This document shows positions 17,434-26,493 of a stretch of 64,000 nucleotides of DNA, one piece after another. The stretch covers positions 1 to 64,000 of the forward strand of contig NZ_JMLS01000020.1 of NCBI RefSeq assembly GCF_000686845.1, written 5' to 3'. The translations under genes were made by a program, and so were the position numbers. The stretch comes from Paenibacillus sp. UNC451MF. GTDB taxonomy: Bacteria > Bacillota > Bacilli > Paenibacillales > NBRC-103111. Position 1 is the first letter of the stretch; every line of letters starts with the position of its first letter. The notes under the pieces are model-generated. The model saw nothing but the letters and a program-made list of their open reading frames with translations, did no database searches and was not told the origin of the DNA.

Positions 17434-20400
17434 ATGCTCAGACGAATGTTAATGCGAGCTTCGACTGCTACGTTACTCACCCTGTTTATAGTTCTAGCAT
17501 GCCTGATCACCAAGGAACAAGTCGATGCAGCGGTAAATCAGATAAAGACCGGAGTCACGAACGAAGATCCGGGTTTTACTTATGGCCCTGTCTCAAGGGA
17601 CTGGATCGAAGGTAGAGATTATTACTACATTGAGAATAACGAGATCAAGTTGACAATCGGCTCGAACCATCTGGCTACCAAGGATACGGTGGACTTTAGC
17701 GACAATATGTCGGGAAACAACAAGTGGGGAACCTTAACGCCGGGACATATTATGGATGCCGCCCCTAAGTTCAGCCGCCGGGATAACCTAGATTATACTG
17801 AGTTTGTGCTTAGTACGAACTTAGCCCGCACATGGTGGTATCCACTGGAAAAGCTCAACATGCCCGACATTCAAGTGTCGGACAATTCGATTGTATCTAA
17901 AGGTGCTTGGGACAAAGATTCGAGTATTAAATCACAGGTCACCTACTCTATCGTAGAGAATTCCCCTTTAATTCAAATGAATGTGAAGCTGACCAATGAG
18001 GGGACTGCCGCCTTCGCCGGTCATTTGGCCTATATCATAGATCCGGAGGAGTCGTTGGAGCAGCAAAGCTATGTTCCTGGCTGGGGATGGAGAGGCGGTC
18101 AAGCTAGCGCATTTATCACTTCGGGCTGGAACAAGAACTATATTTTCAACGGAATACAGGATAAGTACACTGGAAATACGGCTCATGCCATCCTGTGGCC
18201 GAATAACCAGCAGCCTTCGGCACTTATTCCGGAAGGTTATATCACTGGAGCATGGTTTCAGGTGAAATTAGCCCCGAATGAGACGAAAGAGCTTATCATC
18301 TACCATCTTCCGCATAACCCGTCACCGGCATATGAGTCCTATAAGACCGCGGAATTATGGGCGGATGTAATTCGAAACGACATCGACCCTGCAGCCATCG
18401 GTACTATATTAGGAACCGTAACAGATGCCGAGGGCAAGCCTTCCCCCGGCGTTGATATCACATTCCAAACTGTAACCGGAAGTACCTACGCGGCCACTAC
18501 CACCGATAGCAGAGGAATGTACAGTGTGTATACGGTAACTGATAATGTTTACAGCCTTAGCGCAACGAACGGAATAGACCGCTTTGAGCTGGATCTGTCC
18601 GACGTGCTCACAGAGCCCAAGACAAAGATCGATTTTACTATGGAGGCTCCAGTCCAAGAAAACGTTACCGGCGTAACTAATGGAGATCCGGGTTTCACCT
18701 ATGAAGGGACCTCCAGGGACTGGTGGGTTAGCAACGATTATTATTACATGGAAAACCCCGACATCAAGTTTACCGTAGGTACAGTAAGGACTGCCGGCAA
18801 GGACCCGAAGGACTGGACCGATAACGCGTCGGGCAACAGCAAGTGGGGGACATTGACCCCCGGTCATATCATGGATGCAGTTCCTACTCTGAATAAACAA
18901 GAGAACATGGACTTCACGGAATTTGTCTTAAGCGACGATCTTGGTGTGACACCGGAGGATGAGGCTAACGGCAAGTATATGGAATGGTCTTGGTTCCATC
19001 CGTTGAATAAGCTGGAACTTCCGCAAATAAGTAGAACGAATAACAGCATCGTCGCAGCTGGAGACTGGGACAAGAATGATAAGATGAAATCGTCCGTCCG
19101 GTATTCTATCGTTGAAGGCACACCCTTGATCCAAATGGAAATCACGTTGAATAACCAGACGGGAGCCGATTTCAAAGGCAGCTTCGGGTACATCGTCGAC
19201 CCGGATCAGCCGGGGGAGCAGCACAGTTACCTGCCTGGTCAAAGCTGGGTGTACAGCCAGGAAAAAAGTGCGGTTAAGAGCGGCTGGACGGAGAACTACG
19301 TGTTCAGTGGAATCAACAATTCATTTACAGGCAAAACCGCGCATGCGATCATCTGGCCTGAGGATCAGCAGCCAAATAGTGTCATACACGAAGGGATCTG
19401 GATAGGAGCCTGGTTTGATGCGTCCATACCTAATGGCCAGAGCAAGACTTATACGCTCTACCATCTGCCGCATATCGCTGGCCCAGCCGATAAACCATAT
19501 GCCGCTGCCGAATTCTGGGCAAAGTTCATCAGTGAACACGGCGAAGCCGGGAATTACGGGAGCGTAACAGGAACTATAACCACCGAAACAGGCGAACCGG
19601 TGACCTTTATGGAGGTAGTGTTAACGGACAGTCAAGGAAACTTCTACGGGAGAACAGTTACTAACGGCCAAGGCAAATACCAGCTTTTTGCTCGGAAGGG
19701 TAGCTATGAACTCACTCCAGTAAGTGGTGAGTTTTCCGTAGAGAGGAAGAGTATGCAGCTTGCAGATACACGGAGGGTCCTGGTGGATTTCGTGGTGAAG
19801 AAGTACGCGGACATAAGCATCAGCATGCCTTCGGAGCTCACAGTTGCAGCACCGTTTGATATTTCGATTACTGTAAAAAATGTGACAAACGAAGCGCTAC
19901 AGCAACTACAGGTTGAGGTTCTGCCGCCATATTTTGTGCATCTGCTTGATGAAGGCACTGTGATAATCCCTGTCGTGGAAGCACAGTCGCAGGTTGAGAT
20001 TAAGGTCAAGGCGGCTGCGCTAGAAGGCGGAAGATCAGCCATGCAGGCCAATGTCTCGGGTAGCCAGTTTAACATAACAAGAAAAGGTAGCTTCGACGTA
20101 AAAGGTGTTGGATATTATGCGGGTGACAACCATACACACACTAAAAATAGCGACGGCGTTCATTCTACTGCCGAGAATGCTAACAGCATCTATAACAAAT
20201 CGCTGCTTTCCTGGGTATGGAACGTAGAGCATAATCTACTTTTTAAGCAGGATGCGGATAACGTCACACAGAGCTATGGCGGCCGTTTCCAAAGCCTTGC
20301 TGGCTCTGAGGTTACGACAAGTGTAGGCCACGCGCTGGTTTACGGGCTGGAGGCCGTACCTCGGTATGACATTAACAATTCGGAAACCGGATACAGTTGG

Positions 20401-21390
20401 CAGGACAGCATCAATGGGGTGACAGATCAAGGCGGATTGTTCTATTTCGCGCATCCGTTTGATAACAAGTATAAGTTAGAAGATCCGTACCGCTGGAGAG
20501 GCTTCACCGGTATCGAGGTATGGAACGGCACCTTCCATGCGCTAGACAACGGCGTCAATGAGAGGGCGTTCAAGTTCTGGGACGAAATCAACATCCGCGG
20601 CGATGCGAAATATTACGGATTTGCCAATACGGATGGCCATACGAAGGATAAGGTAGGCGATACGTACAGCAAGGGTCTGATGCAGAGTCTCACGTCGGGC
20701 AATGTACTCCAGTTGCTGAAAACCGGAGCATACTTTGGCTCCAACGGCCCGGAGCTAAGGTTCAACATCGACGGTGTTGATATGGGGGGGACGCTGCACA
20801 TCGAAGGCGACGGCAATGCTCAGCTTCATATTCAGGCTTTCGATCCGAACTCCAATCTGAGCCGAGTGCGCGTGATCAAGTACCCGGTCACGGGCAGCAT
20901 AGACGACTACTCCAGAAGAGAGATCGTCTTTGAGGAAGACCTGTCGGGCTTATTCACGAATACATTAATAAAGACGGTAACCCTACCTGTGACAGGTAAG
21001 GAGTTCTACCGAATGGAGGTTTTTAGTGAGAAAGCCAACGAGAACAGTTCGGGCATAGGCCCACTCACCGGCACAGGCTTTGCGTTCTCTAACCCTATCT
21101 GGATAGAAACCGCTGGGAGCTCGAATGCTGCGGCAATCGAATCCATCTCGTACAAAAATAAAAACAAATTTGAGGTAACGAACAAGTTTGGAGTAAGTAT
21201 TCTTGAGGTCGACGATAAGGCTATGGATCTAAAAAAGCTGGAAGTGGAAGTGAGCAACGGTGCTGCTGTAACCGCTACTAGTTTCGCCGAATTATCGAAG
21301 GGTGATCCTTCAGCTGGACTCCTTACAATTAAGGTGACGGCGAAGGACGGCACACAGAACAGCTTCACATACTTGGTTTTTGTCCAATAG
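17434..21390 (+). CDS. Large secreted PHP-domain (CehA/McbA-like) metallohydrolase with duplicated N-terminal module
   Basis: A protein of about 1318 residues from the ATG at 17434 (MLRRMLMRAS), which has GGGAGGA upstream. A signal peptide ends near VDAA (about 33). Two long similar modules follow, each starting with GVTNEDPGFTY or GVTNGDPGFTY and containing NKWGTLTPGHIMDA or SKWGTLTPGHIMDA. Each ends in a carboxypeptidase-regulatory-like beta domain (GTVTDAEGKPSPGVDIT and GTITTETGEPVTFMEV). A further Ig-like domain precedes the PHP domain at about 890-1170, with DNHTHTKNSDG, EHN, GHALVYG, FAHPFDN and NTDGH as metal ligands. CehA/McbA proteins are phosphoesterases or carbamate hydrolases, but the substrate here is unknown. 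No sortase or SLH anchor is seen. A hairpin terminator follows. Confidence 0.85.
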   Translation: MLRRMLMRASTATLLTLFIVLACLITKEQVDAAVNQIKTGVTNEDPGFTYGPVSRDWIEGRDYYYIENNEIKLTIGSNHLATKDTVDFSDNMSGNNKWGTLTPGHIMDAAPKFSRRDNLDYTEFVLSTNLARTWWYPLEKLNMPDIQVSDNSIVSKGAWDKDSSIKSQVTYSIVENSPLIQMNVKLTNEGTAAFAGHLAYIIDPEESLEQQSYVPGWGWRGGQASAFITSGWNKNYIFNGIQDKYTGNTAHAILWPNNQQPSALIPEGYITGAWFQVKLAPNETKELIIYHLPHNPSPAYESYKTAELWADVIRNDIDPAAIGTILGTVTDAEGKPSPGVDITFQTVTGSTYAATTTDSRGMYSVYTVTDNVYSLSATNGIDRFELDLSDVLTEPKTKIDFTMEAPVQENVTGVTNGDPGFTYEGTSRDWWVSNDYYYMENPDIKFTVGTVRTAGKDPKDWTDNASGNSKWGTLTPGHIMDAVPTLNKQENMDFTEFVLSDDLGVTPEDEANGKYMEWSWFHPLNKLELPQISRTNNSIVAAGDWDKNDKMKSSVRYSIVEGTPLIQMEITLNNQTGADFKGSFGYIVDPDQPGEQHSYLPGQSWVYSQEKSAVKSGWTENYVFSGINNSFTGKTAHAIIWPEDQQPNSVIHEGIWIGAWFDASIPNGQSKTYTLYHLPHIAGPADKPYAAAEFWAKFISEHGEAGNYGSVTGTITTETGEPVTFMEVVLTDSQGNFYGRTVTNGQGKYQLFARKGSYELTPVSGEFSVERKSMQLADTRRVLVDFVVKKYADISISMPSELTVAAPFDISITVKNVTNEALQQLQVEVLPPYFVHLLDEGTVIIPVVEAQSQVEIKVKAAALEGGRSAMQANVSGSQFNITRKGSFDVKGVGYYAGDNHTHTKNSDGVHSTAENANSIYNKSLLSWVWNVEHNLLFKQDADNVTQSYGGRFQSLAGSEVTTSVGHALVYGLEAVPRYDINNSETGYSWQDSINGVTDQGGLFYFAHPFDNKYKLEDPYRWRGFTGIEVWNGTFHALDNGVNERAFKFWDEINIRGDAKYYGFANTDGHTKDKVGDTYSKGLMQSLTSGNVLQLLKTGAYFGSNGPELRFNIDGVDMGGTLHIEGDGNAQLHIQAFDPNSNLSRVRVIKYPVTGSIDDYSRREIVFEEDLSGLFTNTLIKTVTLPVTGKEFYRMEVFSEKANENSSGIGPLTGTGFAFSNPIWIETAGSSNAAAIESISYKNKNKFEVTNKFGVSILEVDDKAMDLKKLEVEVSNGAAVTATSFAELSKGDPSAGLLTIKVTAKDGTQNSFTYLVFVQ

Positions 21391-21435
21391 ATTTTTCCAC
21401 TAACTGGGGTTTTATAAAGAACACGTAAAAGAATG

Positions 21436-21480
21436 CATTAGGATAGAGAGCGATATGCAGCAGTTTCCTAATGTTTTTTT
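21436..21480 (+). terminator. Terminator after the PHP-domain gene
   Basis: CATTAGGA (21436-21443) pairs with TCCTAATG (21466-21473) and is followed directly by seven T, 46 bases after the stop codon. Confidence 0.7.
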
Positions 21481-21568
21481 CTGTGCAGAATTATTTGCTG
21501 TTGTCCCTACAGGATTCGCAATTTTTATAGAGAAAACCCTACACGTCAATTAGACAGAAGACGACGCT

Positions 21569-21955
21569 TGTCAGACACACAAACATTGTCTCATAAAACT
21601 CTTATTAACTAGGAATTTTTTAATTAATAGGATCAAGTTTAGTCGCGATTTGACGACACAAACTTGATCCTATTATCACTTTGCAACACAAACATTGTCC
21701 ATTTTTAATGGAGGAGCAAAACTCATCGATTTCGCCTTACCTATGCATGCCAACTGTTGGGTAACGGGAGCTCTTTGGGTATCAAGCTATAATTGCCGTC
21801 AATCATAGTGCCCGCTTCGTCCAGACTTCCCTTATTAATAAAAATTCAAGAATACCTTAATCCGTTGGGGAAATTGTTAAACTAAATGGACCAGTTTCAT
21901 AGATAAAGGGACAATGTTTGTGTCATTTATAGGATAATATTTGTGTCGTCCGACA
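21569..21955. repeat. MITE-like element bounded by TGTC...GACA inverted ends
   Basis: The left end begins TGTCAGACACACAAACAT at 21569. The right end at 21932-21955, read in reverse, begins TGTCGGACGACACAAATA. Inner ACACAAA units lie at 21651-21670 and 21684-21700 on the left and 21909-21925 (inverted) on the right, all pointing outward. Nothing coding lies between. The roughly 387-bp length, inverted ends and internal subterminal repeats fit a non-autonomous derivative of a Tn7/Tn5090-like transposon. No obvious target duplication flanks it (ACGCT against CTATT). It also holds a perfect 16-bp inverted repeat at 21625-21640 and 21660-21675. Confidence 0.5.
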
Positions 21956-22080
21956 CTATTGAGACATGGAATCTAGTCGATTTCTAGACATATGTATAAA
22001 ATACAATTATAAAATTAAATTACAAGTTTCGTTGACCAGCCTTTGATTCTACTGTATTTTCATATATTGTTACACATTAT

Positions 22081-22124
22081 AAGTGGACATCCGTTTCGTA
22101 GAAACGGTAGTGTCCACTTTTTTT
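22081..22124 (+). terminator. Strong two-part hairpin before the integrase remnant
   Basis: AAGTGGACA (22081-22089) pairs with TGTCCACTT (22111-22119), and the inner CCGTTTC with GAAACGG. T tract 22118-22124. It lies about 30 bases upstream of the integrase ATG, so it could be a terminator shielding it or an attenuator. Confidence 0.6.
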
Positions 22125-22153
22125 GTGAAAATAAAGTAGGGAGGAGAAGAGGT

Positions 22154-22545
22154 ATGGCTTCGTTCTTTCATGTATACCGTCCAGAGGGAGTGAATAGCGA
22201 ATACCACCTTATCGTATTTGACGATTCGAAGGAAGCCTTCATACCTCTGACAGAGTTTTACCGTGACCAGGTCAAGAGGATTAGTGAGAGTTCCGTAATC
22301 GCTTATTTAAACACCATGGAACCGTTCTTTTATTGGCTAAAGTACAAGAGTTGCTACAAGGACAGAAAAGTATGGTGGGATGACGAACCAGAAAGCCGTT
22401 AACGTCAGGCAGTATTTGTTAGATCAAATGCACTGTAAGATCCGAGGCAGAGACGGGCATGAAAGCGTGTATTTGACGAGTAAAAGCTCCAAAACAGTTC
22501 AACTGTTTCTGTCCGCATTTAAAGGGTTTTATAAGGCAGCTTTCT
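22154..22545 (+). pseudogene. Truncated, frameshifted tyrosine recombinase/integrase (N-terminal domain)
   Basis: Starts MASFFHVYRPEGVNSEYHL behind AGGGAGGAGAAGAGG. The segment with SSVIAYLNTMEPFFYWLKY is the SAM-like core-binding domain of phage-type integrases. The frame ends at WWDDEPESR, while the homologous continuation (AVNVRQYLLDQMHCKIRG, VQLFLSAFKGFYKAAF) is in the next frame, so one base has been lost or gained near 22392. It stops abruptly at about 22545, where an antisense transposase fragment begins. The catalytic Arg/His/Tyr domain is missing. Confidence 0.6.
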
Positions 22546-22755
22546 TCAGTAGGCGTAGATGATGACTTTGGTGAGCATCTTCGGATGATAGCTGTCTCGT
22601 CCTCCTCCGGGATAAGCCGCGTCAAAGATAGCGTCGTCAAGCTTATTCACGGCTTCGTTGACGACACGAACGAGGTGATTTTGAGGAATGTCCTCTTCCA
22701 AATCCATTGGCAAGCATAGTTGGTCCATGGTATACCTTGGATGTAGAAGTTTCAT
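22546..22755 (-). pseudogene. IS1182-family transposase, N-terminal fragment
   Basis: Reads MKLLHPRYTMDQLCLPMDLE, then EDIPQNHLVRVVNEAVNKLD and GGGRDSYHPKMLTKVIIYAY, the N-terminal domain of IS1182-type transposases. It stops at the exact point where relatives continue TQKIYSS, because the sequence switches to the integrase remnant. About 70 of more than 450 residues remain; no catalytic DDE residues are present. Confidence 0.7.
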
Positions 22756-22866
22756 TGGAACATGATCATTAAAAATATCATTAGTCCAATTCAGCAGTTT
22801 ATTATCAATCGAACCTAATTAAGTTAAGCGGTCCTTGCACATTGTTTTTGTCATTAATTCTGATCC

Positions 22867-22913
22867 AAAAAACAGCTTTAGTCTGAAATTCCATCGGACT
22901 AAAGCTGTTTTTT
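22867..22913 (-). terminator. Bidirectional terminator for the AraC gene
   Basis: AAAAAACAGCTTTAGTC (22867-22883) is an exact complement of GACTAAAGCTGTTTTTT (22897-22913). It is a 17-bp stem with A and T runs at both ends, so it can work in both directions; it lies about 50 bases past the AraC stop. Confidence 0.85.
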
Positions 22914-22963
22914 GTTCTGGGATATTTTTGATATTTTTATCATCATTACTTCATGGGATGCTT

Positions 22964-23716
22964 CTAAGACGAGTTCTTAATAAATTGACTCGGGCTTTCG
23001 CCTGTACGATTCTTGAAAAATTTTGATAACGAATAGAGATCGTTAAATCCGAGATCAGAGGCAATTTCGGAAATCGTAAGCTCCCGGTAGCGAAGCAATT
23101 CCTCTATTTTTTGAATTCGGATTTGATCGATATAAGATTTCAAATTTTCCCCGGTAATATCCTTGAACTTCTTCGATAAATGGTTACGTGTATAGGACAG
23201 CTCTTCTGCAAGCTCGTTAACCGTGATTGCTTTGCCGTTGCGCATCGATATTTTCTCCGTAATCAGCTTCACTAACAGTTCAGATGGATCATCTGTTCTA
23301 TGGAAGTCGTCGGACTGAATGTAATGGAACATCGTTTCAAGAAAACCGTTAACAAATACTTTTTCGTACTGCTTAAATACGCTATCGTGAATGGCTAATT
23401 TGAAAGATGTGATGAGTCTGCTTGTGAACTGATTGCCATGTATGATTCCACCCCACAGGGGAAAGTCATCTATTTCACATTCGAATTTTAAAGAAATCCA
23501 GGCAACGTCATGCTTATGGTATCTAAACCCATGCTCGCACACTGGAGGAACCAGCAGCATATCTCCCGCCTCAAGAGACAGCAGCTCATCGAGCATTTGA
23601 CAATGAATTACGCCTTGAGTAACGATCTCTAGCTGCCAATGCTCATGACTATGCAACGGCTTGATGCACTGGTATGCTCGCGAGCCGAAGTGTACGGAAA
23701 GTAATTCGGATTTCAT
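22964..23716 (-). CDS. AraC-family transcriptional regulator (cassette 1)
   Basis: About 250 residues from the ATG at 23716 (MKSELLSVHFG), selected because AAGGGGGA lies seven bases upstream; the frame is open back to 23830. The N-terminal cupin-like sensor has HSHEHWQLEIVTQG, and SLEAGDMLLVPPVCEHGFRY. The C-terminal double helix-turn-helix includes ITVNELAEELSYTRNHLSKKFKD and LTISEIASDLGFNDLYSLSKFFKNRTGESPSQF. It is divergent from the dehydrogenase/sulfatase genes, its likely targets. A decayed paralogue lies at 30084-30545 and is very similar over the C-terminal half. Confidence 0.9.
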   Translation of the reverse strand: MKSELLSVHFGSRAYQCIKPLHSHEHWQLEIVTQGVIHCQMLDELLSLEAGDMLLVPPVCEHGFRYHKHDVAWISLKFECEIDDFPLWGGIIHGNQFTSRLITSFKLAIHDSVFKQYEKVFVNGFLETMFHYIQSDDFHRTDDPSELLVKLITEKISMRNGKAITVNELAEELSYTRNHLSKKFKDITGENLKSYIDQIRIQKIEELLRYRELTISEIASDLGFNDLYSLSKFFKNRTGESPSQFIKNSS

Positions 23717-23833
23717 TGCCATCCCCCTTATGAGTAGATAAATTGAAACACACATTTTTACAAATTGTTCGGTGATTCTGACATTCGGTTTTAACAGTGC
23801 CCGTGGTAATTTATAGGTATTATAAAGCAAAGA

Positions 23834-23847
23834 GGCGAGCGCTTACA
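23834..23847. promoter_or_regulatory. Possible catabolite-repression (cre-like) site
   Basis: Read on the minus strand this is TGTAAGCGCTCGCC, matching the first ten positions of a TGTAAGCGCTTACA-type cre but diverging in the last half. It lies in the divergent AraC/dehydrogenase promoter region. Confidence 0.3.
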
Positions 23848-23925
23848 AGATGGCAAAAGCAGAAGAGCTCTTTTTACATCTGCAAGCTGCAGCTTATAAA
23901 TGAAAAGTAGGGAGATGCTCAAGTA

Positions 23926-24915
23926 ATGAAGATGAAAGCATATGTTTTGCCATCTAAGCCTCACTTGCAAAAGGTTTGCTCCGCAACTTGCAGAGAATGG
24001 TTAGAAGAGTATTTTGCACCTGTTTGGAATGAGACGGATGAGGAATATACGCAAGACCAATTGATGGAAATGATAGCCGATGCGGAAGTCATACTTACAA
24101 GTTGGGGTTCGCCAAACTTTACGGAGGAAATGCTGGCACGGGCCCCGAAGCTGCGTTATATCGGACACGCTGCAGGTACGATAAAAAAACGGATTCCAAA
24201 GCAAGCTTTCAGTCAAGGAATTAGCATTTTTTCCGCGGGTCCCCGTCTTGCCTGGGGCGTAGGGGAATATTGCCTTTCCGCATTGATGACTATGCTTAGA
24301 AAGCTGCCGCAATATGAAGCGAATTTTCGCAAGGGCGGATGGAAGCTTAATGATATCAGAGGCAATGAATTGTTCGGTAAGACGGTAGGCATTGTATCGG
24401 CCAGCTCAACAGGAAGATCTTTCATTCAGTTGTTGCAGCCTTTTCAAGTGAATATATTGGTGTACGACCCGTACTTGACCGAACAAAGAGCGGAGGAGCT
24501 CGGGGTCCGTTGTGCTTCGTTGGAAGAGGTGATGGAATGTCCCATCATTTCCATTCACGCTCCATCCATTCCGGCGACAAATAATTTAGTGAATGCAGAG
24601 CTTATTCGTCGGATTAAGGACGGTGCTATTCTGATCAATTCTTCTCGCGGTGCTGTGCTTGATGAAGAAGCGCTGTTCTCGGAGCTGCAGACGGGCCGGT
24701 TTTATGCCGCTCTTGATATATTTGTAAATAACCCATCGAAAGACTCTCCGCTTCGCGTGCTGGACAACGTACTGGTGACGCCTCATGTGGCCGGAGATAC
24801 CGTGGAGGGCCATCTCGCACTGATGGAGGAGGTCGTTGCCGATATATTGCGCAAAGAACGGAATGAGCCTACCCGTTTCGAAGTGAAAGAACATATGTGG
24901 GATATTTTGGCTTGA
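23926..24915 (+). CDS. D-isomer-specific 2-hydroxyacid dehydrogenase family protein (copy 1)
   Basis: A 329-residue cytoplasmic oxidoreductase, ATG start with GGGAGATG upstream. The catalytic triad of the family is visible: Arg in INSSRGAVLDEEAL, Glu after it in the same helix region, and His in LVTPHVAGDT. The nucleotide-binding segment reads GKTVGIVSASSTGRSF instead of the canonical GxGxxG, with the fold otherwise kept (NILVYDPYL, IISIHAPSIPATNNLV). The N-terminal AEVILTSWGSPNFTEEML and APKLRYIGHAAGT are normal. It precedes a sulfatase gene by 41 bp, so both are likely in one operon. A close paralogue (copy 2) lies at 33718. Substrate unknown. Confidence 0.88.
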   Translation: MKMKAYVLPSKPHLQKVCSATCREWLEEYFAPVWNETDEEYTQDQLMEMIADAEVILTSWGSPNFTEEMLARAPKLRYIGHAAGTIKKRIPKQAFSQGISIFSAGPRLAWGVGEYCLSALMTMLRKLPQYEANFRKGGWKLNDIRGNELFGKTVGIVSASSTGRSFIQLLQPFQVNILVYDPYLTEQRAEELGVRCASLEEVMECPIISIHAPSIPATNNLVNAELIRRIKDGAILINSSRGAVLDEEALFSELQTGRFYAALDIFVNNPSKDSPLRVLDNVLVTPHVAGDTVEGHLALMEEVVADILRKERNEPTRFEVKEHMWDILA

Positions 24916-24956
24916 CCGAAATTGTGAAAATTACTTTAGTGGCAAGGAGGGAAAAA

Positions 24957-26429
24957 ATGTCAAACAAACCGAATGTACTTCTCATTATGACAGATCAACA
25001 ACGATGGGATACGCTGGGCTGTTACGGGAACAAGGTGATAGAAACGGCCAACCTTGACTGGATTGCTTCAGAAGGGACCGTGTTTGAAAGCGCCTACTCG
25101 TGTACTCCTTCCTGCATCCCTGCGAGGGCTAGTCTGATGACCGGAATGGATCCGTGGAATGTTGGCATTCTTGGAATGGGCAAAGGCCAAGGACCGATGA
25201 GCTACCTTGAAAATACGCTGCCCGAGCAATTGGCCAGAGCAGGCTACCACACACAGGGTGTTGGAAAAATGCACTTTCATCCGCAAAGGTCTTTGTTCGG
25301 CTTCCATCATACCGTGATAGATGAATCGGCAAGACAAGGAGATCCTGGCTTCATTTCCGATTACAGAAGATGGTTTGATCACAACAAAACGGGGGATTAC
25401 GGCTTTACGGATCATGGCATTGATTGGAATTCGTGGATGGCTCGTCCCTATCATGCGCCGGAGTTTCTGCATCCGACCAATTGGACGGTCAACGAATCGA
25501 TCCGTTTTGTGGAAAACCGGGACCCCAACAAACCCTTCTTCTTGAAAATGTCGTTTGCACGTCCGCATTCGCCGTATGATGCGCCGGCTTTTTACTACGA
25601 CATCTATGACAAAAAGGATATTCCAAAGCCGCATATCGGAGAATGGTCCGCGATGCATGATGTAAAGAAGGACGCTGCATTTCCGGATGCTTGGCGAGGC
25701 AAACGGAGCGAGGAGGAGATTCGAAGAGGTCGAATTGGATATTACGGCAATATCCATCATATTGACCTGCAAATCGGCCGGTTGCTGATGTATTTGAAGA
25801 AAAAAGGTCAGCTGGACAACACGCTTATCTTGTTCACCTCGGACCATGGAGATATGATGGGAGATCATCATATGTGGCGTAAAACGTATGCCTATGAAGG
25901 ATCGACTCATATTCCGCTCATCGTAAAACTGCCGAAATCAATGAAGAGCGCTCAGATTGAACGAAGCGCTGCTCCTGTATGCTTGCAGGATATTATGCCG
26001 ACCATCCTTGACGTGGCCAAGGTTGATATTCCTGATACTGTGGATGGGCGAAGCATGCTTCCGCTTATGCAGGGAAGGTCGACCTCATGGCGTGAGTTTG
26101 TACATGGGGAGCATAGTACGTGCTATTCCGAACTGCAAGAAATGCAGTATGTAACAGACGGCAGATGGAAATATATATGGTTTCCCCGGATTGGCACAGA
26201 GCAGTTGTTTGATCTGTCCTCAGATCCCGGCGAATGTGTAGATTTGGCTTCAAACGTAGCTTATTCTTCCGAACTGATTGGTTGGAGAGAGAAGCTGATT
26301 GCCGTGTTGTCCGAGCGTGATGCTGGCTTAACGGACAACGGAGCGCTCGTATGTCAGGCGGGTAAACCGTATCATGTTTCACCAAAGTATAAGGAGCGAA
26401 TTGAGCGCGCTGGAGGCATCGTTAAATAG
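24957..26429 (+). CDS. Cys-type sulfatase (copy 1)
   Basis: About 490 residues from the ATG at 24957 (MSNKPNVLLIMTDQQRWDT), directly behind AAGGAGGG. The metal-binding MTDQQRWDTLGCYG opens the alkaline-phosphatase-like fold. The active-site motif is SCIPARASLMTG, with Cys53 to be converted to formylglycine and Arg57 following the C-x-P-x-R rule. FTSDHGDMMGDH supplies the second metal site, and KMHFHP and PHSPYDAPAFYY are typical. No signal peptide is seen, so it probably acts inside the cell on imported sulfated sugars. It is coupled to the dehydrogenase upstream and the binding protein downstream. Confidence 0.93.
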   Translation: MSNKPNVLLIMTDQQRWDTLGCYGNKVIETANLDWIASEGTVFESAYSCTPSCIPARASLMTGMDPWNVGILGMGKGQGPMSYLENTLPEQLARAGYHTQGVGKMHFHPQRSLFGFHHTVIDESARQGDPGFISDYRRWFDHNKTGDYGFTDHGIDWNSWMARPYHAPEFLHPTNWTVNESIRFVENRDPNKPFFLKMSFARPHSPYDAPAFYYDIYDKKDIPKPHIGEWSAMHDVKKDAAFPDAWRGKRSEEEIRRGRIGYYGNIHHIDLQIGRLLMYLKKKGQLDNTLILFTSDHGDMMGDHHMWRKTYAYEGSTHIPLIVKLPKSMKSAQIERSAAPVCLQDIMPTILDVAKVDIPDTVDGRSMLPLMQGRSTSWREFVHGEHSTCYSELQEMQYVTDGRWKYIWFPRIGTEQLFDLSSDPGECVDLASNVAYSSELIGWREKLIAVLSERDAGLTDNGALVCQAGKPYHVSPKYKERIERAGGIVK

Positions 26430-26493
26430 AGCGTTGTATTTCTGTTGTATCTCTATTGGAATGTGAAGCAACAGGAATCGAGGAGGGTTACTT

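Noticed and set aside
22835-23026. Plus-strand 63-codon frame over the terminator
   Set aside because: It covers a terminator and the antisense end of the AraC gene; not a gene.
25068-25910. Long open frame (280 codons) on the minus strand
   Set aside because: Inside the sulfatase copy 1 gene with no recognisable domain; shadow frame.
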